Shown: positions 28,420 to 40,998 of the stretch, piece by piece | How positions within the stretch are numbered: position 1 is the first letter of the stretch | Layout of the letters: the number at the start of each line of letters is the position of its first letter | Origin: Mesostigma viride | Taxonomy: Eukaryota > Streptophyta > Mesostigmatophyceae > Mesostigmatales > Mesostigmataceae | Assembly (NCBI GenBank): GCA_009746045.1 | Contig: RPFO01000178.1 | Location: 746,125-810,124 of the forward strand | Length of the DNA stretch: 64,000 nt | Reading direction: 5' to 3' | Notes under the pieces: generated by a model | Database searches by the model: none | What the model was told of the DNA's origin: nothing | What the model saw: the letters and a program-made list of their open reading frames with translations, nothing else | Made by a program: the position numbers and the translations under genes

Positions 28420-28960
28420 CCTAGTTACAGGATCTTCAATTATCCAAACGGTACTTGGTCGCACACGTCACCCCCATCGATCGAGTTGGGGTTGAAACCC
28501 TTCATAACCTCCTGTCATAGTGATTAGGGCCGTGGCGCAACCCTGTAACTAGGAACTATACTGGTACATAGCTACGTCCATTCACCCCATCACATATTCA
28601 TTTCCCTGAGGACTTGTGCTCACGTGACGCAGTTACGTGTAAATTAATAAAATTAATAACGTCCTGTCATTTCGCTTTGTCATCATCCCTTAGATCACAG
28701 ATAAGCCGGGAGGCTCCCCCGGCGTGAGCCCTTTCTTCCTAGGTTAGCACATGTCCTTGCCTGCCCATCGTGGAAAGTCCAGGGATGGCCACCTTTTCGT
28801 GCACGGGCAGGGGCCCGCCACGTGAGGAAAAAGTGCCTTGGCTGCGTCGGGCTTGATGCCAGCTGGCCTATCTGGCGTGTCCACCTGGATCTGTGCGGGC
28901 CAGGTTCGCAGCTAGGCCCAGGCACCTGCGCCTAAGAATGTGAGAAACTAAAGGTAAGCA
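28420..28960. pseudogene. Two converging LINE 3' fragments
   Basis: 28500-28660 is a plus-strand 3' end with hairpin at 28621-28639. 28695-28950 is a minus-strand RT C-terminal fragment (RHFFLTWRAPARARKGGHPW). Both are truncated. Confidence 0.65.
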
Positions 28961-29427
28961 AACATCGGGAAGATGCAATGAGTTACATTGCCCATCAGAG
29001 CACCTTATTCTATCGCAGAATTAGCATGTGCAGGATAGGACGGTCTATCTCCAAGCTCTAGCTAGACAGTTATCCCCACTGATTGGAAAGCCGCACACTA
29101 CGCAGCTATGTAGTCGTCTCATTGATATGGTAAACGAGGCCAACAGGGCAGGTACTCTCTAGCTGTAGTGGCTGGCCCATGGGGAGCTAGCACCCATTCC
29201 ATAACATCGTTAGCTACTAAAGCATGTATGCTCTATCACCTATCGCCTAATGTAGTAAGAACTGATTTCTATTCAAATTCTTGGAAGGTTCTGGCTGCGT
29301 TATTTCCCAACACAGGCGCGTCGCCGCTGCTTTATCAAATTCAAGATGTTTTTGGGGCTATATATGCAACTGATGTTTTACGAATTGAAATGTTGATTTA
29401 CATTGCGAGTATTTCAGCCCAGCGATC
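28961..29427. other. Spacer downstream of the AOS1 gene
   Basis: No gene or repeat recognised. It probably includes the 3' UTR of the minus-strand AOS1 gene. Confidence 0.4.
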
Positions 29428-32400
29428 CTAGGGCTTTGGGAAGATGCCCTCAATGATGCCACTCCCATTCTCCACAGAGAAGAAGAAGTGGTTGTTGATG
29501 GGCTCGCCCATGCCCGACACAGCCTTGAGCACATCCTGCAAGTTCGTGCCGATGGCAGCAGGACAGTTGGCAACCACAGCCGGCAAGAACATGCACCCAT
29601 GCAGAGTTGCAGAGAGCATAACATGTTCAGAAAGTTCAGAAATGAGACAACCGGCTCTAGAGACCATTCTAGTGGACAAAGTGTCCAACTGACGACACAT
29701 CCAGGGTGAATAGAGCTTGGTCAACACCAAGATGACACATTTGTTACTGTCAGGCAAGGAAAGGATGCAGATCTAAAGAAATGACAGCTGACTCCAACAC
29801 TATCAAATGGCAATCCAATTACGCCTAAGTGACGAAGTGCGATTATAAGAATCTCATAGAATGATCTATTCTTACAGTTGCCTATTAACAACATGCAGGC
29901 TACATAAGAATCTCATAGAATGATCTATTCTTACAGTTGCCTATTAACAACATGCAGGCTACATAAGAATCTCATAGAATGATGTATTCTTACAGTTGCC
30001 TATTAACAACATGCAGGCTACATAAGAATCTCATAGAATGATCTATTTTTACAGTTGCCTATTAACAACATGCAGGCTACATAAGAATCTCATAGAATGA
30101 TCTATTCTTACAGTTGCCTATTAACAACATGCAGGCTACATAAGAATCTCATAGAATGATCTATTCTTACAGTTGCCTATTAACAACATGCAGGCTACAT
30201 AAGAATCTCATAGAATGATCTATTCTTACAGTTGCCTTTTAACAACATGCAGGCTATTTAAGAATCTCATAGAATGATCTATTCTTACAGTTGCCTATTA
30301 ACAACATGCAGGCTACATAAGAATCTCATAGAATGATCTATTCTTACAGTTGCCTATCAACAACATGCAGGCTACGTTTAGTTCATAGACGTGCAGGCCA
30401 CAACTTACCTGCGCCATGACGCCCCCAATGATCGCGTTGACTGCTGGCATCTCGGCCACACCCGCTGCTGCTATCTCAGCGAGCACGCTGTCCGGCGCGA
30501 CACCTGGCTCCAAACCCTGCACGCCATGCCAAGTGGGTAGACGGCATGCCGATGGCCAGCATGCAGACATCGATACTTTGCTGTCAAGAGAGTGCAATCA
30601 CAGCGATAGCCATTGTAACCACCAGAACCACCACAAGCACTGTGGTCATTCTATTATAGTCAGAAGACCGTGAGATGGACAAGCGTGGGACGCGCAAGTA
30701 CGCACGCAGTATGTGCCCAGAACGAACTCTGCAACCTTGAGGGGGGTAGGGGGGCACGGGGACAGCATAGGCGTCAGGGACTGTGAAAGACTGCAAACAC
30801 ATTGTTCACCATCACAGGCGATAGTGCTGGAACTGCGGGAAGGTTGAGTTTTTCATTCATGTGATGTTGCTGTTACTGTCTGGTACTGTCGTCAACGCGG
30901 GTGGGTGCGCAGGCGGGCGGGTGGGTGGCTTGGGTTCTTTTAGGTGCCATACCATGCCCCATCACACTTGCTTCAAGTGTCGCACCATGCCCACACGCCT
31001 GCCCCCAAGACGGGACGTCTCTCATTCCTGGGTAACGGGGGCTCACGCATACCCCATTGCGGGGCACGTGAGGGCTGCACATACCTGGGCGGCCGCAAGG
31101 CTGTCGCGCATGGCCGACAGGGACGGCAAGTCCGATGGCGAGATGTCCCCAGGCGCGCGGTTGTGGGATGTCTCCCATTCCTCGACAACTGCACGCGAGG
31201 AAAACAAACAGCATGGATGCGGCGATGTGGCATGTGGTCCGTCACGGGTGGTTGGTCATGCGCGCGGCAATGTGGTTCGTCGCATGTGGTTGGTCACGCA
31301 TGCGGCGATGTGGTGCCAGAGACCGCAAGAGGATGAGCACGACTATGCAATCGAGGTTGCTCACGCGAAAGCTCGCCGAAGCCCATGATTGGACGGCGAT
31401 AGCGTAGGACTGATGACTTTAGAAAGGAATCAACGCCCTTGATGTGGCACCCGGATGACCGCACAGCTGTCTGTCAAGGGGTGCCGTGCAAGGACCCTTG
31501 GACAGCAGACCAAGAGAGCTTCTATACCAAGAACTGGACCAAGAGAGCTTCTATACCAGCGGAGTTGCAATCTATACCAAGAACTAGACCAAGAGAGCTT
31601 CTATACCAGGGGAGTTACAATCTTCTATACCAAGAACTAGACCAAGAGAGCTTCTATACCAGGGGAGTTACAATCTTCTATACCAAGAACTAGACCAAGA
31701 GAGCTTCTATACCTAGGGAGTTACAATAGTAAAGTTCTCTTATGAATGCCATGTTCCCCCCATCACATACAACAGGGGGCGTACGTCATCCACACAAAAC
31801 CGCACAGCGACCACGTACCCCTCATGCTGTAGAACATGGGGCAGACCTTGTGCCTTTTCTGCGGCAGGGATGCCCAAGGGACGGCCAGCATGTCCTGTGG
31901 GTGGGGGGTGGCGGGTCGCGCCATGCGTGGCAGGACACACACACAGTGCATCCGACCAGGCGAACGGTCAAGGCAAACACGAGCAGCTTGATGGAGCGGC
32001 GGACAGCATTGTTTACGACGAAGCAACTGCTCATAGAACTGTCCATAACAGCGATGAGCAAGTGGTAGCCCATCATAGCAACAGCCAGGTGGGTGGGTAA
32101 GTGGCGACGGCACAACCTACCAGGAACCCCAGGCACTCCTCAAAAGGGGAGCGCATTCCTAGTGTGACGGCAGAATAAGGCAGACACCCGCATTGACAAC
32201 AGGTACTTGCAAGGGCATGAGTTGCCATGCGTGGAAGTTCATGGCCACTTATAGCCCAACGGACGCACCTTGCACTTACGGTCACTCACAAAGCTGATGT
32301 CCACACCTGGCGCTTGGTGGACATGGACCCGAAAAACAGCCGCACGTGATGCTTGGTGACCACCGATCGCTAGAACGCTAGCGCTTGCCCCTTGTGGCTC

Positions 32401-35400
32401 ATGAGTGATGCTTGGTGACCACCGATCGCTAGAACGCCAGCGCTTGCTCCTTGTGGCTCATGGGTGATGCTTGGTGACCACCGATCGCTAGAACGCCAGC
32501 GCTTGCTCCTTGTGGCTCATGAGTGATGCTTGGTGACCACCGATCGCTAGAACGCTAGCGCTTGCCCCTTGTGGCTCATGAGTGATGCTTGGTGACCACC
32601 GATCGCTAGAACGCTAGCGCTTGCTCCTTGTGGCTCATGAGTGATGCTTGGTGACCACCGATCGCTAGAACGCTAGCGCTTGCCCCTTGTGGCTCATGAG
32701 CGATGCTTGGTGACCACCGATCGCTAGAACGCCAGCGCTTGCTCCTTGTGGCTCATGAGTGATGCTTGGTGACCACCGATCGCTAGAACGCTAGCGCTTG
32801 CCCCTTGTGGTTCATGAGTGATGCTTGGTGACCACAGATCGCTAGAACGCTAGCGCTTGCTCCTTGTGGCTCATGAGTGATGCTTGGTGACCACCGATCG
32901 CTAGAACGCTAGCGCTTGCTCCTTGTGGCTCATGAGTGATGCTTGGTGACCACCGATCGCTAGAACGCCAGCGCTTGCTCCTTGTGGCTCATGAGTGATG
33001 CTTGGTGACCACCGATCGCTAGAACGCCAGCGCTTGCTCCTTGTGGCTCATGGGTGATGCTTGGTGACCACCGATCGCTAGAACGCCAGCGCTTGCTCCT
33101 TGTGGCTCATGAGTGATGCTTGGTGACCACCGATCGCTAGAACGCCAGCGCTTGCTCCTTGTGGCTCATGAGTGATGCTTGGTGACCACCGATCGCTAGA
33201 ACGCCAGCGCTTGCTCCTTGTGGCTCATGAGTGATGCTTGGTGACCACCGATCGCTAGAACGCTAGCGCTTGCCCCTTGTGGCTCATGAGTGATGCTTGG
33301 TGACCACCGATCGCTAGAACGCCAGCGCTTGCTCCTTGTGGCTCATGAGTGATGCTTGGTGACCACCGATCGCTAGAACGCTAGCGCTTGCTCCTTGTGG
33401 CTCATGAGTGATGCTTGGTGACCACCGATCGCTAGAACGCCAGCGCTTGCTCCTTGTGGCTCATGAGTGATGCTTGGTGACCACCGATCGCTAGAACGCC
33501 AGCGCTTGCTCCTTGTGGCTCATGAGTGATGCTTGGTGACCACCGATCGCTAGAACGCCAGCGCTTGCTCCTTGTGGCTCATGAGTGATGCTTGGTGACC
33601 ACCGATCGCTAGAACGCCAGCGCTTGCTCCTTGTGGCTCATGAGTGATGCTTGGTGACCACCGATCGCTAGAACGCCAGCGCTTGCTCCTTGTGGCTCAT
33701 GAGTGATGCTTGGTGACCACCGATCGCTAGAACGCCAGCGCTTGCTCCTTGTGGCTCATGAGTGATGCTTGGTGACCACCGATCGCTAGAACGCCAGCGC
33801 TTGCTCCTTGTGGCTCATGAGTGATGCTTGGTGACCACCGATCGCTAGAACGCTAGCGCTTGCTCCTTGTGGCTCATGAGTGATGCTTGGTGACCACCGA
33901 TCGCTAGAACGCCAGCGCTTGCTCCTTGTGGCTCATGAGTGATGCTTGGTGACCACCGATCGCTAGAACGCCAGCGCTTGCTCCTTGTGGCTCATGAATG
34001 ATGCTTGGTGACCACCGATCGCTAGAACGCCAGCGCTTGCTCCTTGTGGCTCATGAGTGATGCTTGGTGACCACCGATCGCTAGAACGCCAGCGCTTGCT
34101 CCTTGTGGCTCATGAGTGATGCTTGGTGACCACCGATCGCTAGAACGCCAGCGCTTGCTCCTTGTGGCTCATGAGTGATGCTTGGTGACCACCGATCGCT
34201 AGAACGCTAGCGCTTGCTCCTTGTGGCTCATGAGTGATGCTTGGTGACCACCGATCGCTAGAACGCCAGCGCTTGCTCCTTGTGGCTCATGAATGATGCT
34301 TGGTGACCACCGATCGCTAGAACGCCAGCGCTTGCTCCTTGTGGCTCATGAGTGATGCTTGGTGACCACCGATCGCTAGAACGCCAGCGCTTGCCCCTTG
34401 TGGCTCATGAGTGATGCTTGGTGACCACCGATCGCTAGAACGCCAGCGCTTGCTCCTTGTGGCTCATGGGTGATGCTTGGTGACCACCGATCGCTAGAAC
34501 GCTAGCGCTTGCTCCTTGTGGCTCATGAGTGATGCTTGGTGACCACCGATCGCTAGAACGCCAGCGCTTGCTCCTTGTGGCTCATGAGTGATGCTTGGTG
34601 ACCACCGATCGCTAGAACGCCAGCGCTTGCCCCTTGTGGCTCATGAGTGATGCTTGGTGACCACCGATCGCTAGAACGCCAGCGCTTGCTCCTTGTGGCT
34701 CATGAGTGATGCTTGGTGACCACCGATCGCTAGAACGCTAGCGCTTGCCCCTTGTGGCTCATGAGTGATGCTTGGTGACCACCGATCGCTAGAACGCCAG
34801 CGCTTGCTCCTTGTGGCTCATGAGTGATGCTTGGTGACCACCGATCGCTAGAACGCCAGCGCTTGCCCCTTGTGGCTCATGAGTGATGCTTGGTGACCAC
34901 CGATCGCTAGAACGCCAGCGCTTGCTCCTTGTGGCTCATGAGTGATGCTTGGTGACCACCGATCGCTAGAACGCCAGCGCTTGCTCCTTGTGGCTCATGA
35001 GTGATGCTTGGTGACCACCGATCGCTAGAACGCCAGCGCTTGCTCCTTGTGGCTCATGAGTGATGCTTGGTGACCACCGATCGCTAGAACGCCAGCGCTT
35101 GCTCCTTGTGGCTCATGAGTGATGCTTGGTGACCACCGATCGCTAGAACGCCAGCGCTTGCTCCTTGTGGCTCATGAGTGATGCTTGGTGACCACCGATC
35201 GCTAGAACGCTAGCGCTTGCTCCTTGTGGCTCATGAGTGATGCTTGGTGACCACCGATCGCTAGAACGCTAGCGCTTGCCCCTTGTGGCTCATGAGTGAT
35301 GCTTGGTGACCACCGATCGCTAGAACGCTAGCGCTTGCCCCTTGTGGCTCATGAGTGATGCTTGGTGACCACCGATCGCTAGAACGCCAGCGCTTGCTCC

Positions 35401-38400
35401 TTGTGGCTCATGAGTGATGCTTGGTGACCACCGATCGCTAGAACGCTAGCGCTTGCTCCTTGTGGCTCATGAGTGATGCTTGGTGACCACCGATCGCTAG
35501 AACGCTAGCGCTTGCCCCTTGTGGCTCATGAGTGATGCTTGGTGACCACCGATCGCTAGAACGCTAGCGCTTGCTCCTTGTGGCTCATGAGTGATGCTTG
35601 GTGACCACCGATCGCTAGAACGCTAGCGCTTGCTCCTTGTGGCTCATTAATCACAGTGGTTATGCCCACACTTGATGGCCATCACCCTAGCGTCCGTACC
35701 TGGTACGAGCAGTAGTTTGCCTCGCGCTTCTCCTGCCGCGCGTTGTCATCGGAGCCAAGTTTCTGGGGGGGGAGGGGGGAGGGTCACAAGTAGAAGTCAA
35801 AGCACGTATGAATGGGACTGCGTACGTTTTTAGGAGCCAAGTTTCTGGGGGTTGCAGCCACCCGAAGAGATTCAACGATGATATTACCGCGAGGCATTCC
35901 TGCGCATGACGGTATTGCATAGCCCTAGTGTGTGAGACAACAACGATATGTGTGTGTGGATGCGTGCTCATCACAGACATGGTGTTCAGGAGCCAAGCTC
36001 ATAAGGTGAAAGGTTCAAGGGGCAGGCCGCGAGAAAGCTTACATGGGCATCGCTCTAACGCCTGCTGGCGGCCAGCCCCTCATGCACTGACGCCTGCAGC
36101 AGCCCATTAAGAGGTGTTCGTGCGCATTACCCCACCAGGGTGCGGTGCAGCGCCCATCGTTACTCTCACACAACTACACAGAGTATTATTAGCTCATATT
36201 AGTCTATCGTAGTATTATTAGTCTATATTTCTCCATCATAGTATTATTAGTCTATATTTCTCCATTGTAGTATTATTAGTCTATGCTATTGTATTATTAT
36301 TCTTCTATATTAGTCTATTGTAGTATTATTAGCCTATGCTATTGGGACTCTCGGAGTTGGTCTCCCAAGTCCACCAAAGGTGTAGTACCCAACGGCACCA
36401 CCAGTACCAACCCATGCAGGGGGCATGGAGCGACCCCTCTCGTCGCATGCAGCAAGTACCCACCAGCACGTATCCGTGTTTGCCCAGTACCCACCAGCAC
36501 GTATCCGTGTTTGCCCAGTACCCACCAGCACGTATCCGTGTTTGCCCAGTACCCACCAGCACGTATCCGTGTTTGCCCAGTACCCACCAGCACGTATCCG
36601 TGTTTGCCCAGTACCCACCAGCACGTATCCGTGTTTGCCCAGTACCCACCAGCACGTATCCGTGTTTGCCCAGTACCCACCAGCACGTATCCGTGTTTGC
36701 CCAGTACCCACCAGCACGTATCCGTGTTTGCCCAGTACCCACCAGCACGTATCCGTGTTTGCCCAGTACCCACCAGCACGTATCCGTGTTTGCCCAGTAC
36801 CCACCAGCACGTATCCGTGTTTGCCCCCCCCCAGGTCATTGAAGAAGTAGCCGCCCTCCCCCCGACAGTCGACGTAGTAGAAGGACACCGAGGCTGCCCG
36901 ACAGGTTGCCGCCACACGCTTCTGCTTGCACACGCAGAGTGGGTATGGTTCGGAGTAATGGTTCCAGGAGGATGGGAGTGACGGGGGACATTCGTTGGAA
37001 GGTGCTGAACAGCCGCGTACAACATGAGCATCCCGGTGCAGGCACACGTGGAGGATGCAAGTTTTATTGTGCAGCGCATGGTATGGCATGGTTGGCATCA
37101 TAGTGCAGACACATGCAGTGGGAGGCGAGACGTGTGGTCAGGGCAGCACGCAGTGTTGCAGCCTTCTGGACTTAAGGACACTCACACGCAAAACAGGTGA
37201 GTTACTAAACACGTGCGCTGCCTGCGTGCCACATTAACGCAGCCGCTGATTGACTGGCTGGACGGATGGCTGATGAAGTGGCTGCAATAAAGGATGCGCT
37301 CTCTCCCCCCGTTAGGTCTCCTCACGGATGCCAGATGCTAGGAATGAGCAAACACCTGGAGACGTAAACCACACGGCAAACCTGAAGGAGCCTCCCATCC
37401 CATCCCATCCCATCCCATCCCATCCCATCCCATCCCATCCCATCCCATCCCATCCCATCCCATCCCATCCCATCCCATCCCATCCCATCCCATCCCATCC
37501 CATCCCATCCCATCCCACCCCACCCCACCCCACCCCACCCCACCCCACCCCACCCCACCCCACCCCACCCACCCCACCCCACCCCACCCCACCCCACCCC
37601 ACCCCACCCCACCCACCCCACCCCACCCCACCCCACCCCACCCCACCCCACCCCACCCCACCCCACCCACCCCACCCCACCCCACCCCACCCCACCCACC
37701 CCACCCCACCCCACCCCACCCCACCCACCCACCCCACCCCACCCCACCCCACCCCACCCCACCCCACCCCACCCCACCCCACCCCACCCCACCCCACCCC
37801 ACCCCACCCCACCCCACCCCACCCACCCCACCCCACCCCACCCACCCCACCCCACCCCACCCCACCCCACCCCACCCCACCCCACCCCACCCCACCCCAC
37901 CCCACCCCACCCCACCCCACCCCACCCCACCCCACCCACCCCACCCCACCCCACCCCACCCCACCCCACCCCACCCCACCCCACCCCACCCCACCCCACC
38001 CCACCCCACCCCACCCCACCCCACCCCATCCCATCCCATCCCATCCCATCCCATCCCATCCCATCCCATCCCATCCCATCCCATCCCATCCCATCCCATC
38101 CCATCCCATCCCATCCCATCCCATCCCATCCCATCCCATCCCATCCCATCCCATCCCATCCCATCCCATCCCATCCCATCCCATCCCATCCCATCCCATC
38201 TACATGTAATTGTCGGCGAGCGCTGGTTTCGATGCAGCCAACACACTGTAAAATCGCTTGCGCGCAGCAACTTTTTACAACACTTGCATGTGGGCAGCAA
38301 GTGCGTGGACGCGCGACCCACCCTCACGGGTGCGGGTGCGCGCGCCAGCATGACAGCGTCGTAGTTTGCGGCCAGGGTGGATGCGTCCAAATCCTCCGGT

Positions 38401-40108
38401 TGACCTGGGGCGGAGGGGAGGTGAGGCGGCGGGGCCAGGCAGGTGGCAAGGCGAAATGAGTACCACAACACTGGTCCGCTCACGACATGCCACAGCGTAG
38501 TGACTGCACTAGCTGTGATAAACACGGTCCATATTCATTGCACTAGCTGTGATAAATACGGTCCATATTCATTGCACTAGCTGTGATAAACACGGTCCAT
38601 ATTCATTGCACTAGCTGTGATAAACACGGTCCATATTCATTGGGTCCTCTGTAATGTATGGTGAATTTCTCTGAGCGATGATCGTTGGAAGTGCATGTGC
38701 ATGTGCGGCGCGTGTGATGTCTATGGCAACTAGACAACGCTACCCTGGCTGATGGCGGGGAAGCGCCAAGTGGCACACGACGGATGCCCCTTAGGATGTG
38801 TTCCGTACGTGCAAACTTTGGTCGCCATTGTACCATATGCCTACCATAATCATCTTGTACGCAAGGCACATGTACCACGATTCTACCATGTGCGAGCAGC
38901 CAAGCTGGGGCCAACCCACTTCCAGCCGCCGTCACACGCACCCACCACCAGCCGCCGTCACCCACCAGTAGCGGCCGATACGCGCACCATCGGGTTGAGC
39001 TCCTGCACGCCCGGCACGCATGCGGCACCCATGGTGGCAGCCGCGCCATGAGGGTGGCCAGCCCCCTGGGTGCCGGTGGGCAGCACGAAGAAGTTGCTGG
39101 GGGACGCATCGCACGATGCGGGCCGGTCGTCCATGAGGGTGAGGGAGGCCACGCCCGCGAGGGCGAGGTTCTTGACCACCTGCGCACCGATGAGAGTGCA
39201 GGGGTCACCATAGCAGTCATACGGTCACAATAGCGAACACAGGTAGGTTTCGACCCCCTGCGCCCCGGCAACACGCGGTGGTGGTGACCCTGGTCCATGA
39301 CGAGCTTGTCGTTTTGGTTGCGAGTAGGGCAGAGTGAGATGAGATGACTGCCGCAGCATCGCCATCATACCACAGCACCAGCCCCCCCATCAACCGTCCA
39401 TCAAAGAAGCTGTATCACTCAAAGGACTTGAGCACCATTAGCACCCTAAAAACCATAAGCACTGTCAGCAATGTCAGCTCTGTCAGCTCTGTCAGCATTG
39501 TCAGCACTGTCAACACTGCTCACACCGTCAGCACTATAAGCACTAAATTATTATAGCGCCCAAAGCACGAGTACCAGCGCCACATCAAACGAGTGGGTCG
39601 GTGAGTAACAAGGAACGGGTCCAATTATCCCCGCATTAGCAAGCGCGGCGTGGAAGGATTTTTTCCTGCCAACAAACATTGCCATTGTGCGTTGATCACA
39701 AAATAGCATATCAAGTCAGCGCTCGTAAAAAGCTGTCGAATAGGGCACGTCTCCCTGCGCATGCCAGGTAATTCTGGACGGACCTCTGCCATGACGCCCG
39801 TGCACCCGGCGGCCAGAATCCGAGACTTGCTCATCCTGTACCAGCCAAATGCACGTAGACATGAAGTAATCAGGGAGGCAAGCGCACTTAGTTCATGCCT
39901 TACAACTGCCGCAAATTATTGCAAAACTTAACTAGAAGTCAACACTACGTGTGCGCATTCGGTGCACGCGGCTTCCTCTTGTGGGCTTCCTTCCTTACCT
40001 TTTCTGGGCATCCACCCCCCAGACGCGAATCTGCCTGTCATAAACCTCTGCCTCTGCCTCCGTTAGGGTCCCCGACTCGTCATGGACAGCTGCGTTTCCT
40101 TCAGCCAT
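29428..40108 (-). CDS. AOS1: SUMO-activating enzyme subunit 1 (AOS1/SAE1), multi-exon
   Basis: The smaller subunit of the SUMO E1 enzyme, which with UBA2 adenylates SUMO in the nucleus. Exons found on the minus strand: 40108-39999 (start, ending VYDRQIRVWGVDAQKR), 39835-39784 (RMSKSRILAAGCTGVMAE), 39179-38966 (VVKNLALAGVASLTLMDDR...NPMVRVSAATG), 38404-38328 (EDLDASTLAANYDAVMLARA), 36921 to about 36835 (TCRAASVSFYYVDCRG...FFNDLG), 35762-35700 (ending REANYCSYQ), 31894 to about 31819 (DMLAVPWASLPQKRHK), 30516-30409 (AGVAEMPAVNAIIGGVMAQ) and 29535-29428 (DVLKAVSGMGEPINNHFFF...stop). Splice phases agree except where noted. Two points are open: the donor of the 36.8-kb exon lies at or inside a minisatellite, and the piece joining 31819 to 30516 was not resolved (30731-30790 is a weak candidate). 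Introns are swollen by tandem repeats. No classical catalytic cysteine is expected in this subunit. Confidence 0.85.
29847..30375. repeat. 59-bp minisatellite in the last AOS1 intron
   Basis: About nine copies of a 59-bp unit beginning aagaatctcatagaatgatc, with few substitutions. It ends shortly before the donor of the penultimate exon. Confidence 0.95.
30517..31480. other. AOS1 intronic region, GC-rich
   Basis: It contains imperfect repeats of 'gcgatgtggc.tgtgg' near 31220-31315. Several long frames appear on both strands without recognisable domains. A possible small exon (30731-30790) is unproven. Confidence 0.4.
31500..31725. repeat. Short tandem repeat, 'agagcttctatacc' family
   Basis: Four to five copies of about 51 bp built on 'ccaagagagcttctatacc', in an AOS1 intron. 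Confidence 0.85.
32347..35646. repeat. Large 59-bp satellite array in an AOS1 intron
   Basis: About 56 tandem copies of a 59-bp unit (start gatgcttggtgaccaccgat). Each unit carries cgctagaacgctagcg, an inverted repeat with a four-base loop. Units differ mainly at two C/T positions (gctagcg or gccagcg; gctcc or gcccc). The array ends 54 bp from the AOS1 exon at 35700-35762. Confidence 0.97.
35764..36454. other. AOS1 intronic DNA
   Basis: 'ggagccaagtttctggggg' occurs at 35751-35769 and 35839-35857, duplicating an exon's acceptor edge. At 36190-36345 an AT-rich 'agtattattagtctat' motif is repeated about six times. Confidence 0.6.
36455..36833. repeat. 31-bp minisatellite at an AOS1 splice donor
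   Basis: Twelve almost identical copies of a 31-bp unit (acccaccagcacgtatccgt...). It runs directly into the end of the AOS1 exon at 36835-36921, so the donor may lie in the first unit. Confidence 0.95.
37393..38203. repeat. CCCAT / CCCAC / CCCAT zoned satellite
   Basis: About 160 pentamers: CCCAT on both sides (37393-37514, 38029-38203) and CCCAC between, with scattered 4-base units. It lies in the AOS1 intron between exons at 38328 and 36921. Reading frames over it are artefacts. Confidence 0.97.
38504..38641. repeat. 34-bp tandem repeat
   Basis: Four copies of a unit starting tgcactagctgtgataaa, in an AOS1 intron. Confidence 0.9.
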
Positions 40109-40998
40109 GACTCGCTACCCGAGGTAACTGAATACGACGAATCGCCGTCTCCAAAGCACGAGCCCTGTTCTAACTAGATTCCTGCGATGGCAGAGAGACA
40201 GCTACACGGGAAAAAAAAGCCTTATCCGTACCTGCCACAAGCATGAGCGTGGCCTTCCCAATGTAGGTCATGGCCAACGTAAATGGTTGTTGGTTGTTGA
40301 AGGGTCAAGCACGTGTGCACATCGGTGCACAGGGATGGTGAGTTGGTTACTCGCCTGAAAAAATGGCAGCAATTCCGCGCGAAACGGGAAAAGGCGGGAA
40401 CGGCCAGGCCTCCATAAGACCATAACCCCCGTCCGTTGCAGATGTCCGCTTGTATTTAGTCCGTTGCAGATGTCCGCTGCTGGATGTCCGCATTGTCCGT
40501 ACCCCGCTTGCTTGTTGCTTTGCATACGTGGCGGCCCATGGCGAGGCCTACGATCGGGGATGCATCTTACCCGCTTGGCAAATCTACAGCCATGGCTGTC
40601 CTTTCCCATTTTGATTACAGGCACCACCAGTCTATAAACACGTAGGCAGTAGCCGAACTTTACTCTTAGCATTTAGAGGAACGCAGCACACCTTGAATCA
40701 CGTTTTGCCTTTGTTGCCATGCCTGATATATCTGAGGAGGCACTAGATGTCCGAACGTAGGATGCCTGTATTTACTCGTGCGTGATGAAAATGGTGGCGC
40801 AACTGAGAGATGAACTACGGAGAAAGCCCCCGTCGCTGTTCCTACCAAATTTCTTATATTCGGACCCAAAATTTTCTTTTGTTGGCCACCTTTGCAGTCG
40901 TTACTGGCAGTCGTTGATTTTTGGATCAGCGCGGCGCTATGTGGTGGGGGATCCGTCGCGCAAGTAAGAGCTTTTATCATTTCAGTGTCCTAGCCGAT
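40109..40998. promoter_or_regulatory. Divergent promoter region of AOS1 and helicase genes
   Basis: About 890 bp separate the two ATGs, which point away from each other, so promoters for both must lie here. 'ccgttgcagatgtccgct' is repeated at 40432-40475. No clear TATA box is assigned. Confidence 0.5.

Noticed and set aside
32121-32158. Extra AOS1 exon (38 bp)
   Set aside because: It has AG and GT borders, but the exons on either side join in phase without it and match the family better.
32347-35646. CRISPR array
   Set aside because: Units are tandem 59-mers with no unique spacers, in a eukaryotic intron, and no cas genes are present.
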